A stretch of DNA of 64,000 nt from Candidatus Dechloromonas phosphorivorans (GTDB taxonomy: Bacteria; Pseudomonadota; Gammaproteobacteria; Burkholderiales; Rhodocyclaceae): NCBI GenBank assembly GCA_016714975.1, contig JADKBR010000003.1, positions 248,001 through 312,000 of the forward strand. Reading direction: 5' to 3'. Below the pieces are notes generated by a model. The model worked only from the letters and a program-made list of their open reading frames with translations, was not told where the DNA came from and made no database searches. The position numbers and the translations under genes are program-made. Below, in pieces: positions 37,459-45,376 of the stretch (position 1 is its first letter; each line of letters opens with the position of its first letter).

Positions 37459-38599
37459 CAGGGCAATCGCATGAATGCCATTGTCGTTGACTGGAATGTG
37501 ATCAACGGCTGCCAAGGCTGTCCACAGCGCTTGATTTGTGTAGTTTTCGTCTTTTGGGGATGCCATGGAGACGGGCAGCAAACTGCGGCTGGCGGATGTA
37601 CGATTTCCGACCCCAGACAAGCCGGCAAGGTCGAACACGACCGGCGAGTGCTGGCGTTGCGTCAATGGAGTATTGTCGGGGCCGACACCTTTGTTGAGAT
37701 CGAGTTGGGGCACAGGAACGGCTTGATTGGCTGCGCCGCTATCTGCGGCTGGCGAACGGCATTCCCTCACATGACACCTTCGGTCGCCTGTTGCCTGATT
37801 GACCCGGGCGAGTTTGAAGCGGCCTGGTCAGCGCCCGCCTTGGTGCTGACGCGGTGGTCGCCATCGACGGCAAGACCAGCCGCCGGGCAAGGTCGATGCG
37901 ACACCGCGCATGTCAGCGCTGCAGCAGCGCCGGCTGATCCGGGGGCGACGGCGCGAAAATCAAATGAGAAGACGGCGATTCCGGCACTGTTGGCGACCCG
38001 GGCCGGAGGGCTGGTCCGATCGACGCCATGGGCACCAGGCCAACATCGCGCAGGCCATTCGCGACCGAGGGCCGACTACGTTCGGCGGTGAAGGACAATC
38101 AACTGATCCGGGCCGATTCGCTGCGTGACTTCTCTGTTCCGGACAGCGCCGCAGCGACCCCGCACACAACAGCCGAGACCTTGAGAAGGATCTGGCCGAC
38201 ACGAAATCCGCCTGTTTCGCTTTCGATCAACCGACTGTCTGGCCAGACCCGAACAGTGGCCCGACCGGAAGTCGCGGTACGGCGAGCGTTGCGTTGCTGG
38301 CAAGACCTCCATCGAGCACCGCTTCACATCAGCATCGCCGCCCGACCCGGGCGCCTGACAGGCGCATTGGTCGGTGGAAAACCGCTTGCACTGGTGTATG
38401 GATGTCGCTCGACGACCAGATGCGCCCGTACCGGCCACGCAGCCCATAACCTCGCCATTCTCAAGCACATCACCCTGAATTCATCCGCCTTGACCCCATC
38501 AAACGAAAGGGGGTATCCGGCGACGTTTCATCGCCGCAACTTCCGATCGCTATCGCGAACATCTGCTCGGCTTGGCTTGAGTTTCATGCGATTGCCCTG
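37459..38599 (+). mobile_element. ISAs1-family insertion sequence with perfect 10-bp target duplication
   Basis: 1,141 bp bounded by inverted repeats CAGGGCAATCGCATGAA (37459-37475) and its complement (38583-38599). The flanking GTGAGACGCC at 37449-37458 recurs at 38600-38609, a perfect 10-bp target-site duplication. It interrupts the LRR gene. The intact duplication means this insertion is recent relative to the decay of the transposase. Confidence 0.9.
37560..38580 (+). pseudogene. ISAs1-family transposase, degraded
   Basis: Recognisable pieces in changing frames: GADTFVEIE, WLRRYLRLANGIPSHDTFGRL, VVAIDGKTSRR (catalytic region), VKDNQ, HWSVENRLHW and GHAAHNLAILKHI. Several frameshifts and stops make it inactive. 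Confidence 0.75.
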
Positions 38600-38609
38600 G
38601 TGAGACGCC
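38600..38609 (+). repeat. ISAs1 target-site duplication, right
   Basis: GTGAGACGCC, identical to 37449-37458. Confidence 0.9.
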
Positions 38610-39184
38610 CAACTTGTTCCGGCACTTCCGCAATGCTGTTGTAAAATAGGTTGAGTACGCTCAGTTCCGTCAACTCATCCAGCCACTCCGGAATAGTCGC
38701 TATGTGGCAGGAAAGAGCCCACAACCTCTTGAGGCTCTGCAGAGAGCGTACAACCAACGGAAGCTCTCGGAGGGGGTTGCCACCACTTTGCGAACCGAGC
38801 CAAAGGTTCCGGAGCTTTTGGAGCTCTGCAATCGAAGCGGGCAAAGAGGGCAGTCTGTTGTCGGAGAGGTTCAGCGACTGCAAATGCGTGAGCTGGCCCA
38901 GCCACTCCGGCAGCGCCGTCAGTTGGTTGAGAGGTTCAGCGACTGCAACTGCGTGAGCTGGCCCAGCCACTCCGGCAGCGTCGTCAGTTGGTTGTTGGTG
39001 AGGTTCAGCGACTGCAACTGCGTGAACTGGCCCAGCGACTCCGGCAGCGCGGTGAGTTTCGGCGTCTTGTAACCGCCCCTCCGCACGCTGAGATCGAGCT
39101 CCTTCGCCCCCGAACGGCGTGCTGCTTCAATCTTCTGTTCCGCTTCTCGATAAGCTTCGTTTCGTTCCATAGCCAGATATCAGG

Positions 39185-39325
39185 TCAGTTGTTCTCTTTG
39201 ATGTCATCGAGCCTCAGGGGAATGAAGCTGTACTCCTGGTTCAGCGAACCGCGAAAGCGCAAGTTGCGCCTCCCACACCTCCCGGACTCCAATTGCGTCC
39301 AGCCCGACCCGAACGCACAAAGGCA
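39185..39325 (-). pseudogene. TIR-domain protein fragment
   Basis: Minus-strand reading AFGSGWTQLESGR...LRFRGSLNQEYSFIPLRLDD ends at a stop at 39185. The FGS-W-QLES and RFIPLRLDD blocks are hallmarks of bacterial TIR domains of the C-terminal half. Only about 45 codons remain, with a likely frameshift before LRF. It lies just upstream of the LRR gene, so the ancestral locus was probably TIR plus LRR–Roc–COR. Confidence 0.6.
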
Positions 39326-39427
39326 AGTATGAAGGAAGAATGTAGAACGTAGAATCTCTGCCGGCAACATTCTGCCTTCGGATTCCGCAGACGGAGGAAG
39401 CGCGGACGGACCACGTTTGTTCTGCCG

Positions 39428-39790
39428 GCCCCACTTCATCACGCGCAACAGGGAACGCATCAAGACGGTGCGCGAACCGGTAATCGCTCCGATGTACAAG
39501 GCCAAGGCGATGGACCTGTGCCTGACGGCGCGCTTCATGGACGCCGTCGAGCCGAGAAGTCCGGCCTGGTCGCCCGCGTCATCCTCCTCTTCGAGCGCCG
39601 CGCCTTCCATGCCAGCTTCGGGCTGGAAGACCAGAAGGAAGGCATGGCCGCCTTCGTCGAGAAGCGCAAGGCGAACTTCCGGAACCGCTGATTCCCCGGC
39701 GACCTCGAAATCAGCCGGAATTTCCCGTGGACCGCGGGAGATGCTTCCGCATGTGGCTATCTTGGCAAATTGTGGTCTGTCTCTGTTTCT
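39428..39790 (+). pseudogene. paaF copy 3, with internal deletions
   Basis: Pieces of paaF in order: HFITRNRERIKT, then a jump to KAKAMDLCLTARFMDA, a frameshift, a deletion joining VARVIL to LFERRAFHASFGLEDQKEG, then KANFRNR and the stop at 39691. The post-stop tail (CCGGAATTT..GTGGACCGCGG..GGCTAT) continues to about 39790 and, together with copy 2, includes GTGGTCTGTC and TTTCTTGC, which are absent from the intact locus. Confidence 0.85.
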
Positions 39791-39794
39791 TGCG

Positions 39795-39916
39795 CTGGCG
39801 ACACGGTGCGTCGCGTGGTAACTCTTCGCCGGGTCTTCCAGCAAGATGCGCGGCTCCAGCTTCGGCCGGTTTTCCTTGCCGATCCAGCTCAGTTGGAGTT
39901 TCTGTTTCTTCGACAT
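39795..39916 (-). pseudogene. Type III restriction DNA methyltransferase (mod), N-terminal fragment
   Basis: About 40 codons reading MSKKQKLQLSWIGKENRPK then LEPRILLEDPAKSYHA, the conserved opening of type III Mod / site-specific adenine methyltransferases. It is cut off at about 39795 by the tail of paaF copy 3. Its ATG shares an A with the stop of the PIN gene (TGATG), so it was the next gene of that operon. Confidence 0.7.
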
Positions 39917-40413
39917 CAGAAGGCCCATCCTTGCTGGTGTATGAACTCTTCCAGGTCAATGCAAGGGATCTTGAAGTGGGAGCAGACGTTGGGGATTTTG
40001 GCGGCGTTGGGCTTGAGCGCTCGCGAGTTGCTCCCCCGTTGCCACCCTTCTTCCGTCACGACCGTTCCCTGATTGATTCTGGCGCAGGCGATGACGAAGG
40101 GGTCAGCGACGGGCGTTCCTTTCAACCGTTGCTGCGCGCCGATCAAGCCCTGAAAGTGCTTGATCTTGAATATCTCGGCAACAAACAGAAGTTCAGCCCG
40201 GGTCGGCGTGGAAAACATGGCCTTGTGATTCTTTGCCCATTTCAGAACTTCATCGCTGACGGCTTGCCTTTCGAGTTCGTTGAAAACCTCGCGCGTGGAA
40301 ATCATTTCTTGCTGTGCGACGAGATCATCCAGGCCATCCCAGATGCTCTTGAATACGCGCGGATAAAAGTGCTGAAGGGAACGAAGGGAGCTAGTATCGA
40401 AAACATAGCTCAT
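39916..40413 (-). CDS. PIN-domain toxin, DUF4411 family
   Basis: 165 residues, starting MSYVFDTSSLRSL with the first PIN acidic residue (D6). Further acidic residues occur at NELERQ and in the PVADPFVIACA and VTEEGW segments, the PIN nuclease pattern of DUF4411 proteins. It is a probable RNase toxin. It overlaps the upstream ImmA/IrrE gene by ATGA, and DUF4411/ImmA pairs are a known toxin–antitoxin-like arrangement. Confidence 0.8.
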   Translation of the reverse strand: MSYVFDTSSLRSLQHFYPRVFKSIWDGLDDLVAQQEMISTREVFNELERQAVSDEVLKWAKNHKAMFSTPTRAELLFVAEIFKIKHFQGLIGAQQRLKGTPVADPFVIACARINQGTVVTEEGWQRGSNSRALKPNAAKIPNVCSHFKIPCIDLEEFIHQQGWAF

Positions 40414-41153
40414 GCCTCGGCCCCTTGCAGGACGCGCTCCTCAAATCCGGCATAGCTCTTGGGCTTGATACCCAGGAGGTCGGCGGCATGTTCCAGACTA
40501 ATCTGGTGCCGATAATGACGACTGACAACCTCCTTGGCGAATCGGTCGCTGATATACGCTCCTTGGTTGAGGTACCAGTTACCCCCGTCACTCTGCTTCT
40601 TCTGCGCGGCCCAGAACTTAGCCTTGCTTTCATAGAAAGCCTTGCTGACTCGCCCCAGATCGAGAAAGCGCCGCAAGATCGCCTCCCGACTGACGCTATA
40701 TCGGTCGGCAAGGTCCGAGAAGTGCGCGTCGTTTGCAGTTTCGACGCTGAGAATGGGTTGGCTCGGCGGGGAAGCGCCCCGGCGGGAGCACCCCGGGGGG
40801 GGGGGGGGGGGGGGGGGGGCCATCCCCCTTCCTTCGGGGCCAAAAAGGGGGGAGTCTTTGGGTCTGCTCAAGCCATTCATGCTCAACGACAGATGCGCGA
40901 GTTCATGCAACAGACTGAATATTTGGCGGGTCTTGGTCGTGCTGTTATTCAGATAGATGACCGGCAAATGCTCGTCCATCAGGCAGAAGCCCGAGATGTC
41001 CTTCTGCTTGAAAGCGGCCTTGAAGACGAAGACGCCGCACCCCTCAATCGTTTTTCGCCATTCTTTCAGCGCCTGCTCGTCGCTTTTCCAGGCCGTCTGC
41101 TGATCGAGCGCGTCGCTCCAGGTAATCTTGGTGCTGCTTGAATGCGACAGCAT
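40410..41153 (-). CDS. ImmA/IrrE-type metallopeptidase partner of the PIN toxin, probably disrupted
   Basis: 247 codons as read. The zinc-binding HELAH of ImmA/IrrE peptidases is in SLLHELAHLSLS; the C-terminal part (DRYSVSREAILRRFLDLG, ISDRFAKEVVSRHY) is typical of the DUF4411-linked form. Between them, where the family has a conserved segment ending in a hydrophobic helix, lies a proline run encoded by 25 consecutive G on the plus strand (40795-40819) inside GC-rich sequence unlike the family. An N-terminal HTH domain is also missing. The gene is either damaged or mis-assembled. Confidence 0.65.
   Translation of the reverse strand: MLSHSSSTKITWSDALDQQTAWKSDEQALKEWRKTIEGCGVFVFKAAFKQKDISGFCLMDEHLPVIYLNNSTTKTRQIFSLLHELAHLSLSMNGLSRPKDSPLFGPEGRGMAPPPPPPPPGCSRRGASPPSQPILSVETANDAHFSDLADRYSVSREAILRRFLDLGRVSKAFYESKAKFWAAQKKQSDGGNWYLNQGAYISDRFAKEVVSRHYRHQISLEHAADLLGIKPKSYAGFEERVLQGAEA
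40795..40819 (+). repeat. Run of 25 G inside the ImmA-type gene
   Basis: An uninterrupted G25 tract flanked by GC-rich sequence. It is without parallel in the rest of the window except G16C10 at 27914. Probably artefactual. Confidence 0.85.
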
Positions 41154-41811
41154 CGTGCCACAGGTGGCCGCGGGAATGCCGGTGCAGCATGGCGCTCGGC
41201 TTGGGGTGGGCTCGATGGTGTCGAAAGAACTGCGCAGGTTCCAGATCCAATTGCTGCGAGCCCTGTTCGGCCCTGGCTTGAGGCTTCGATCTGTTTCTGC
41301 ATGGCGGCAATGGTCTGCCCTTCTCCATTACCTGAGTTTCTGTTCGGCCTCGGCCTCTCTTCGCCTGGCTGCGGATTTCGGAACTCCTGCACGCGCTTTT
41401 CGACGGTGAGTTCGAGTTCGCGCTTGGCGTCGTCGAGTTCGCGCTGCTTCTTGATGAGTTCGGCCTGCGCCTTCTGGGCCTCGGCCAGCTTTCGTCGGGG
41501 ACTTGAGCAAGGTTTCGGGCCTTCAAGTTCGGTCGCGGCGGCCTGCTTCGCTTTTCTTGGCGCGACGGGGCGCTGGTCTTCAGTTGCGCGGCGACTTGAT
41601 CGGCGACTTGATCATCCAGCGTGCGCTTGGCCTCGGCGATCTGCTTTTCCTTGTCGCGGATGCCTTGCTCGCGCTTAGCGATGTCTTCATCTTTCTGCGC
41701 GAGCTGCTGCTCGAACTGCTGGCGCGTCGCCGCGATCAGCGGCGCGGCGAGGGATTCCGTCAGCCGGATTTCGGTCTTGCAGTTCGGACAGATGATGGTT
41801 GGTTCGGTCAT
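41154..41811 (-). pseudogene. DUF2130-family protein, frameshifted and truncated
   Basis: It starts MTEPTIICPNCKTEIRL (zinc-ribbon CPNC) at 41811 and runs as a coiled coil (QQFEQQLAQKDEDIAKREQG) to QVAAQLKT at about 41575, after which several frameshifts scramble the helical region, although KVMEK-, EQGSQQL- and similar pieces remain. The normal C-terminal DUF2130 domain is missing, and the sequence runs into the ImmA-type gene. Its ATG overlaps the hepT stop by 4 bp. Confidence 0.65.
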
Positions 41812-42161
41812 TTCGACCGATCCCTGAGTTCGTACAGTTGTGGCAATAGCGCTGGAATGTCGCTTTGGACAATGCTCCACAGGGTGTCGTTGTCGATCCC
41901 CAGATAGCCGTGGATCAGCCGGTTGCGGGTGGCAATGATGAGCCGCCATGGGAGAAGGGGATTGGCGACCCGCACTGCATCCGGGATGCGTGTTGCAGCC
42001 TCGCCGATCAGTTCGAGGTTGCGCACAGTGGCATCGTAGTTCAGGCCACTGGCAACGAACGCGGCTTGATCGAGTCCGTCGGTGTAGGCGATGACCTTTT
42101 CGGAAAAAGCGATCATGTCGTCGAGGTAGAAGCGCCATTCGCGCTCTGTAGTGTCAGACAC
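41808..42161 (-). CDS. hepT: HepT-like toxin (DUF86)
   Basis: 117 residues with a GTG start. It is an all-helical HEPN-type protein with the catalytic R-x4-6-H motif RNRLIHGY near the C-terminal third, and VRNLELIGEAATRIP upstream, both hallmarks of HepT. HEPN toxins of this class act on RNA and are controlled by the partner nucleotidyltransferase through AMPylation. It overlaps mntA by 8 bp. Confidence 0.9.
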   Translation of the reverse strand: MSDTTEREWRFYLDDMIAFSEKVIAYTDGLDQAAFVASGLNYDATVRNLELIGEAATRIPDAVRVANPLLPWRLIIATRNRLIHGYLGIDNDTLWSIVQSDIPALLPQLYELRDRSK

Positions 42162-42444
42162 GAACAGCCTCCTTTTCCACGAATGGACGCAACTCGGGAC
42201 GCAGGGCTTTCTCGGTTACGAGATCAATCGGCCGGCCGAACAAGTCTTCGAGGTAGAACTGAACGCCGAAGTAGCGGGCGGATGTTGCCGGACCATCGAA
42301 GGCGACCAGAACATCGACGTCGCTATCGCTGCGGGCTGCGTCGCGCACTGTCGATCCGAACAAGGCAATAGACGTTACGCCGTAGCGAGCGGACAGTTCC
42401 GGTTTGCTGCGTGCAAGCAATTCGATGGCGCGTAATCGGTTCAT
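42154..42444 (-). CDS. mntA: MntA-like nucleotidyltransferase antitoxin
   Basis: 96 residues from the ATG at 42444, which has GGAG 8 bp upstream; an earlier ATG at 42456 would add four residues. The minimal nucleotidyltransferase motif is GSTVRDAARSDSDVDVLV (GSx10-DxD), followed by the FGRPIDLVTEKALRPELR tail typical of the HepT partner. It modifies and silences HepT. The pair looks intact. Confidence 0.9.
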   Translation of the reverse strand: MNRLRAIELLARSKPELSARYGVTSIALFGSTVRDAARSDSDVDVLVAFDGPATSARYFGVQFYLEDLFGRPIDLVTEKALRPELRPFVEKEAVRV

Positions 42445-42560
42445 CTTTATCTCCATACAATCTTTTTTGGCGGGCTGGCTGTGACAGCAACGACCATCGA
42501 CAAGCTTTATCGGGATTATCAGGCTTTGCTTATTGGCGCAGATGGCTACGAAAACGCGAC

Positions 42561-42590
42561 ATGGCAGCTTTAGCTGCTGCCATTTTTTTC
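42561..42590 (+). terminator. Strong intrinsic terminator, plus strand, with no gene upstream
   Basis: ATGGCAGC, 7-nt loop, GCTGCCAT, then seven T. It is a textbook Rho-independent terminator pointing rightwards, but the only gene upstream (mntA) reads the other way. It may end a short RNA starting in 42457-42560 or be the end of a lost gene. Confidence 0.75.
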
Positions 42591-42827
42591 TAGCTGCAAC
42601 CGATTGATCATCGGCTGTCCAGTAATGTACTTGAACGCGTGGTGTGGGCCAAATGGATCGAAGCGACATGGCAGAGCTCCCAGCCTGGCGAAGATTACTG
42701 GCGCAGAAGATGGCTGACCGTCCTTGATGGATGACAAATCCCAACGTCAGTCCAGCTCCGAATACTTTGCCCGCGAGCCGAACGCCTTGTCCAAAGGGTA
42801 TGTTCCGCCTTCTTGGCGAGCTTGGCA

Positions 42828-42977
42828 CCGGCTTCTCGCTGCCGGTGGTCATGATGGTCAAGGAATCGGTCAACCGCGCCTTCGAGTCGTCGCTCAACGA
42901 ATGCCTCCTCTTCGAGCGCCGCGCGTTCCACGCCAGCTTCGGGCTGGAAGACCAGAAGGAAGGCATGGCCGCCTTCG
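42828..42977 (+). pseudogene. paaF copy 4, 150-bp internal fragment
   Basis: Nearly identical to the stretch of paaF encoding GFSLPVVMMVKESVNRAFES through FGLEDQKEGMAAF. Both ends are sharp and no post-stop tail is present. It is the smallest of the dispersed paaF pieces. Confidence 0.88.
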
Positions 42978-43171
42978 ATCAGGTGTTTCCGCAGCGTGGA
43001 TCCGTCTATTTTCAGGCCCCTGCTGGCTCACCATGCGAGGCGATCGAGGCACGATGCAAATCGGGGTCTGATTTGCATCGGAGCCAAAGCGCGCTAGCAT
43101 GAGCTGGGTGCGTTTTCACCCGGCCCTCAGGCTTGCCGTACAGTTTGAATGACGCTTCGGGGAGAGTTTCC

Positions 43172-43753
43172 ATGTCGATCCGCATTGTTCTAATTTCACT
43201 GCTGATTTGCCTCTCGCTTGGCAGCGCGCACTGCGGCGGAAAGGAGGTCACCGTTACAGTCAGCGAGTCGGGCGACGGTTTCATCGTGAAGGCGACGATA
43301 AGACCGCCTGTGTCGCCGCGGACCGCCTGGGACGTGCTGGTCGACTTCGATCACATGGCCAGCATCCTGAATAACTTGACCGCCAGCAGGGTGGACAGCA
43401 AGAATGGGAATGTCCTGATCGTCAAACAGGAGGGGGTCGCCAGATTCGGCATCTTTTCCTACCCGTTCAAGGCCGAACGGGAGATCCGCCTCGATCCGCC
43501 GAGGCGAATCCTGGCGAGGAATCTGTCGGGTACCTTGAAGCGCATGGAGAGCGATTTGCAACTGATTCCGACCGGCGCCCACGGGGTCCGGATCGAGTAC
43601 CGCGCCGAACTCGCTTTCGACTCGATCATCGCCGGCCTTTTCGGCGTATCTTTCCTGAACCACGAAGTCGAAGAACAGTTCCTTGCGATGGTGGAGGAGA
43701 TGAAAAGGCGGGAGGCACGACTTGCATCAGACCCGATCGAACCGAAGCAGTGA
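43172..43753 (+). CDS. Secreted SRPBCC (START-like) family protein
   Basis: 193 residues from the ATG at 43172, preceded by GGGGAGAG. A signal peptide is evident (MSIRIVLISLLICLSLGSA, with a following Cys that could allow lipidation). The mature part has the SRPBCC pattern (SPRTAWDVLVDFDHMASIL; FSYPFKAEREIRLDPP), as in periplasmic polyketide-cyclase-like proteins of proteobacteria. The ligand is unknown. It marks the return to undisturbed sequence after the scrambled region. Confidence 0.75.
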   Translation: MSIRIVLISLLICLSLGSAHCGGKEVTVTVSESGDGFIVKATIRPPVSPRTAWDVLVDFDHMASILNNLTASRVDSKNGNVLIVKQEGVARFGIFSYPFKAEREIRLDPPRRILARNLSGTLKRMESDLQLIPTGAHGVRIEYRAELAFDSIIAGLFGVSFLNHEVEEQFLAMVEEMKRREARLASDPIEPKQ

Positions 43754-43915
43754 GCAACCGCCGGCACCATTCGCGCAAGCAGACATGCCGGCGCGGGATC
43801 ACCATAATAACGATGGCATACAACCCAAGCTTTTTTGCCAGGCCATGACGCCTTCCAGACTTCAACCAGGGGTCAAAGCCTCCCTGTTCCAGAACCCATC
43901 ATTGCGGAGACGACC

Positions 43916-44164
43916 ATGCTGCAACTGAGACCGAATTGCGAGTGCTGCGACAAGAACCTGCCGCCCGATTCTCCGGAGGCGCGCATCTGCTCCTTCGAGT
44001 GCACCTTCTGCGCTTCGTGCGCCGAAGGCAGGCTCGGCGGCAAGTGCCCGAACTGCGGCGGGGAATTGCTGCCGCGGCCCCGACGCCCCGCCGGCAAACT
44101 GGCCGACTACCCGGCGTCGACCGAGCGCATGTTCAAACCGGCCGGTTGTGACACGGCAGCCTGA
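43916..44164 (+). CDS. DUF1272 zinc-ribbon protein
   Basis: 82 residues. It starts MLQLRPNCECCDKNLPPDS and has four CxxC-type pairs (CECC, CSFEC, CASC, CPNCGG), the DUF1272 pattern of a small two-zinc protein. Function not established. The family is widespread in proteobacteria. Confidence 0.85.
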   Translation: MLQLRPNCECCDKNLPPDSPEARICSFECTFCASCAEGRLGGKCPNCGGELLPRPRRPAGKLADYPASTERMFKPAGCDTAA

Positions 44165-44195
44165 ATGCTCGGGCGGGTTCGAATCCGTGATGTCG

Positions 44196-44214
44196 GCGGT
44201 CGACCGGGAAAATA
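44196..44214 (+). repeat. Dispersed GCGGTCGACC repeat, copy C
   Basis: GCGGTCGACC then GGGAAAA, upstream of the glycosyltransferase-like gene. Matches copies at 4661 and 14520. Confidence 0.6.
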
Positions 44215-44244
44215 GGCGAAAAGTTGGATCCCTGGCCGTCTGAC

Positions 44245-45309
44245 ATGCATCTGTTCGTCGACATTTCGAGTCACGGCTTCGGCCACCTTGCGATCACCGC
44301 CCCGGCCCTCAACGCCCTGGCGGAAATGGCCCCGGATTTGCGGCTCACCGTGCGCAGCGGACTCCCCCGGCAGAAACTGGCGCAGCGCATCAAGCCACCC
44401 TTCGCCCTGATCGAGGGCAGCAGCGATTTCGGCTACGTGATGATCGATGCCACGTGCATCGATCTCGCGGCCAGCGCCGCTGCCTATCGCCACGCCCATG
44501 CCGGCTGGCCAGCGCGGGTTGCGCGTGAGGCGGCCTTGCTCGCCGCGCTCGAGCCGGATCTGGTCCTCACCAACGTCAGCTACCTGCCGCTGGCCGGCGC
44601 GGCACGGGCGGGAATCCCGGCGTTGAGCCTGTGCTCGCTCAACTGGGCCGACCTCTTCGCCCATTTCTTCGGTCACGAATCCTGGGGCGCGCCGATCCAT
44701 GCCGAAATGCTGGCCGCCTACCGCAGCGCCCGGACTTTCCTGCGCGTCACCCCGGGCATGCCGATGCACGAACTCGACAACCGCGAGGACGTCGGCCCGA
44801 TCGCTGCGATCGGCCGCCGCCACGATCTCGGGCTGAACGGCGACAAGGCGGTGCTGATTGCCATGGGCGGCATCGCCCACCAGCTGCCGGTGGAAGACTG
44901 GCCACGCACGCCCGGCATCCGCTGGCTGGTTGCCGCCGACTGGCAGTGCGCGCACCCCGATGCCATTTCTCTCGAATCCTTCGGCATGAATTTCACCGAT
45001 CTCCTGAGCTCGGTCGACGCGGTCATCACCAAACCCGGTTACGGCACCTTCACCGAAGCAGCCTGCAACGGCACGCCGGTGCTTTACCAGCGGCGCGACG
45101 ACTGGCCGGAGCAGGACTGCCTGATCGAGTGGTTGCGTCGCTCCGGCCGTTGCCATGAGGTCGACGCCAGCGTTCTCCATCACGGAGATCTGCGGGAATC
45201 GCTGAGCGCACTCTGGCGACAGGCGCCATCGCCGACACCGCAGGCCAGCGGCGCAAGCCAGGCCAGCGAAAAAATTTTGTCGCTTTGCCCCGGTTTTGCT
45301 GTCTCGTGA
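44245..45309 (+). CDS. Glycosyltransferase-like protein (GT-B fold)
   Basis: 354 residues from the ATG at 44245. It opens with DISSHGFGHLAITAPALNAL, a glycine/histidine-rich loop like that of MurG/MGT-type glycosyltransferases, and contains VLIAMGGIAHQLP and a nucleotide-sugar-binding-like VDAVITKPGYGTFTEAACNGTPVLYQRRDDW in the C-terminal lobe. It sits 67 bp upstream of the NRPS and may glycosylate its product or act in a linked pathway; that link is inferred from position. Confidence 0.7.
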   Translation: MHLFVDISSHGFGHLAITAPALNALAEMAPDLRLTVRSGLPRQKLAQRIKPPFALIEGSSDFGYVMIDATCIDLAASAAAYRHAHAGWPARVAREAALLAALEPDLVLTNVSYLPLAGAARAGIPALSLCSLNWADLFAHFFGHESWGAPIHAEMLAAYRSARTFLRVTPGMPMHELDNREDVGPIAAIGRRHDLGLNGDKAVLIAMGGIAHQLPVEDWPRTPGIRWLVAADWQCAHPDAISLESFGMNFTDLLSSVDAVITKPGYGTFTEAACNGTPVLYQRRDDWPEQDCLIEWLRRSGRCHEVDASVLHHGDLRESLSALWRQAPSPTPQASGASQASEKILSLCPGFAVS

Positions 45310-45376
45310 CCGGCAAACCGATGCAAACTGCCGTGGCCTCGCTTTCTCCGGCTGCTCACTGACCTCGCCTCTCCCC

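Larger units (their letters stand above)
37253..39170 (-). pseudogene. Leucine-rich-repeat protein, frameshifted and split by ISAs1
   Basis: It starts MERNEAYREAEQKIEAARRS at 39170. LRR units follow (LTALPESLGQFTQLQSLNLT and similar, repeated) until a 4-base loss near 38940 turns LNLSNNQ into LNLSTN plus stop. The repeats resume in another frame to VPEQVGRLT at 38600, are cut by the ISAs1 element, and continue at 37458 as LLDFLGLNGNRLRELPASL to the stop at 37253. This is the ligand-sensing LRR part of a Roco protein, dead in this genome. Confidence 0.8.

Noticed and set aside
44170..44200. GGTTCGAATCC, resembling a tRNA T-arm
   Set aside because: The flanking bases do not form a 5-bp T stem, and no acceptor or anticodon arm is nearby.
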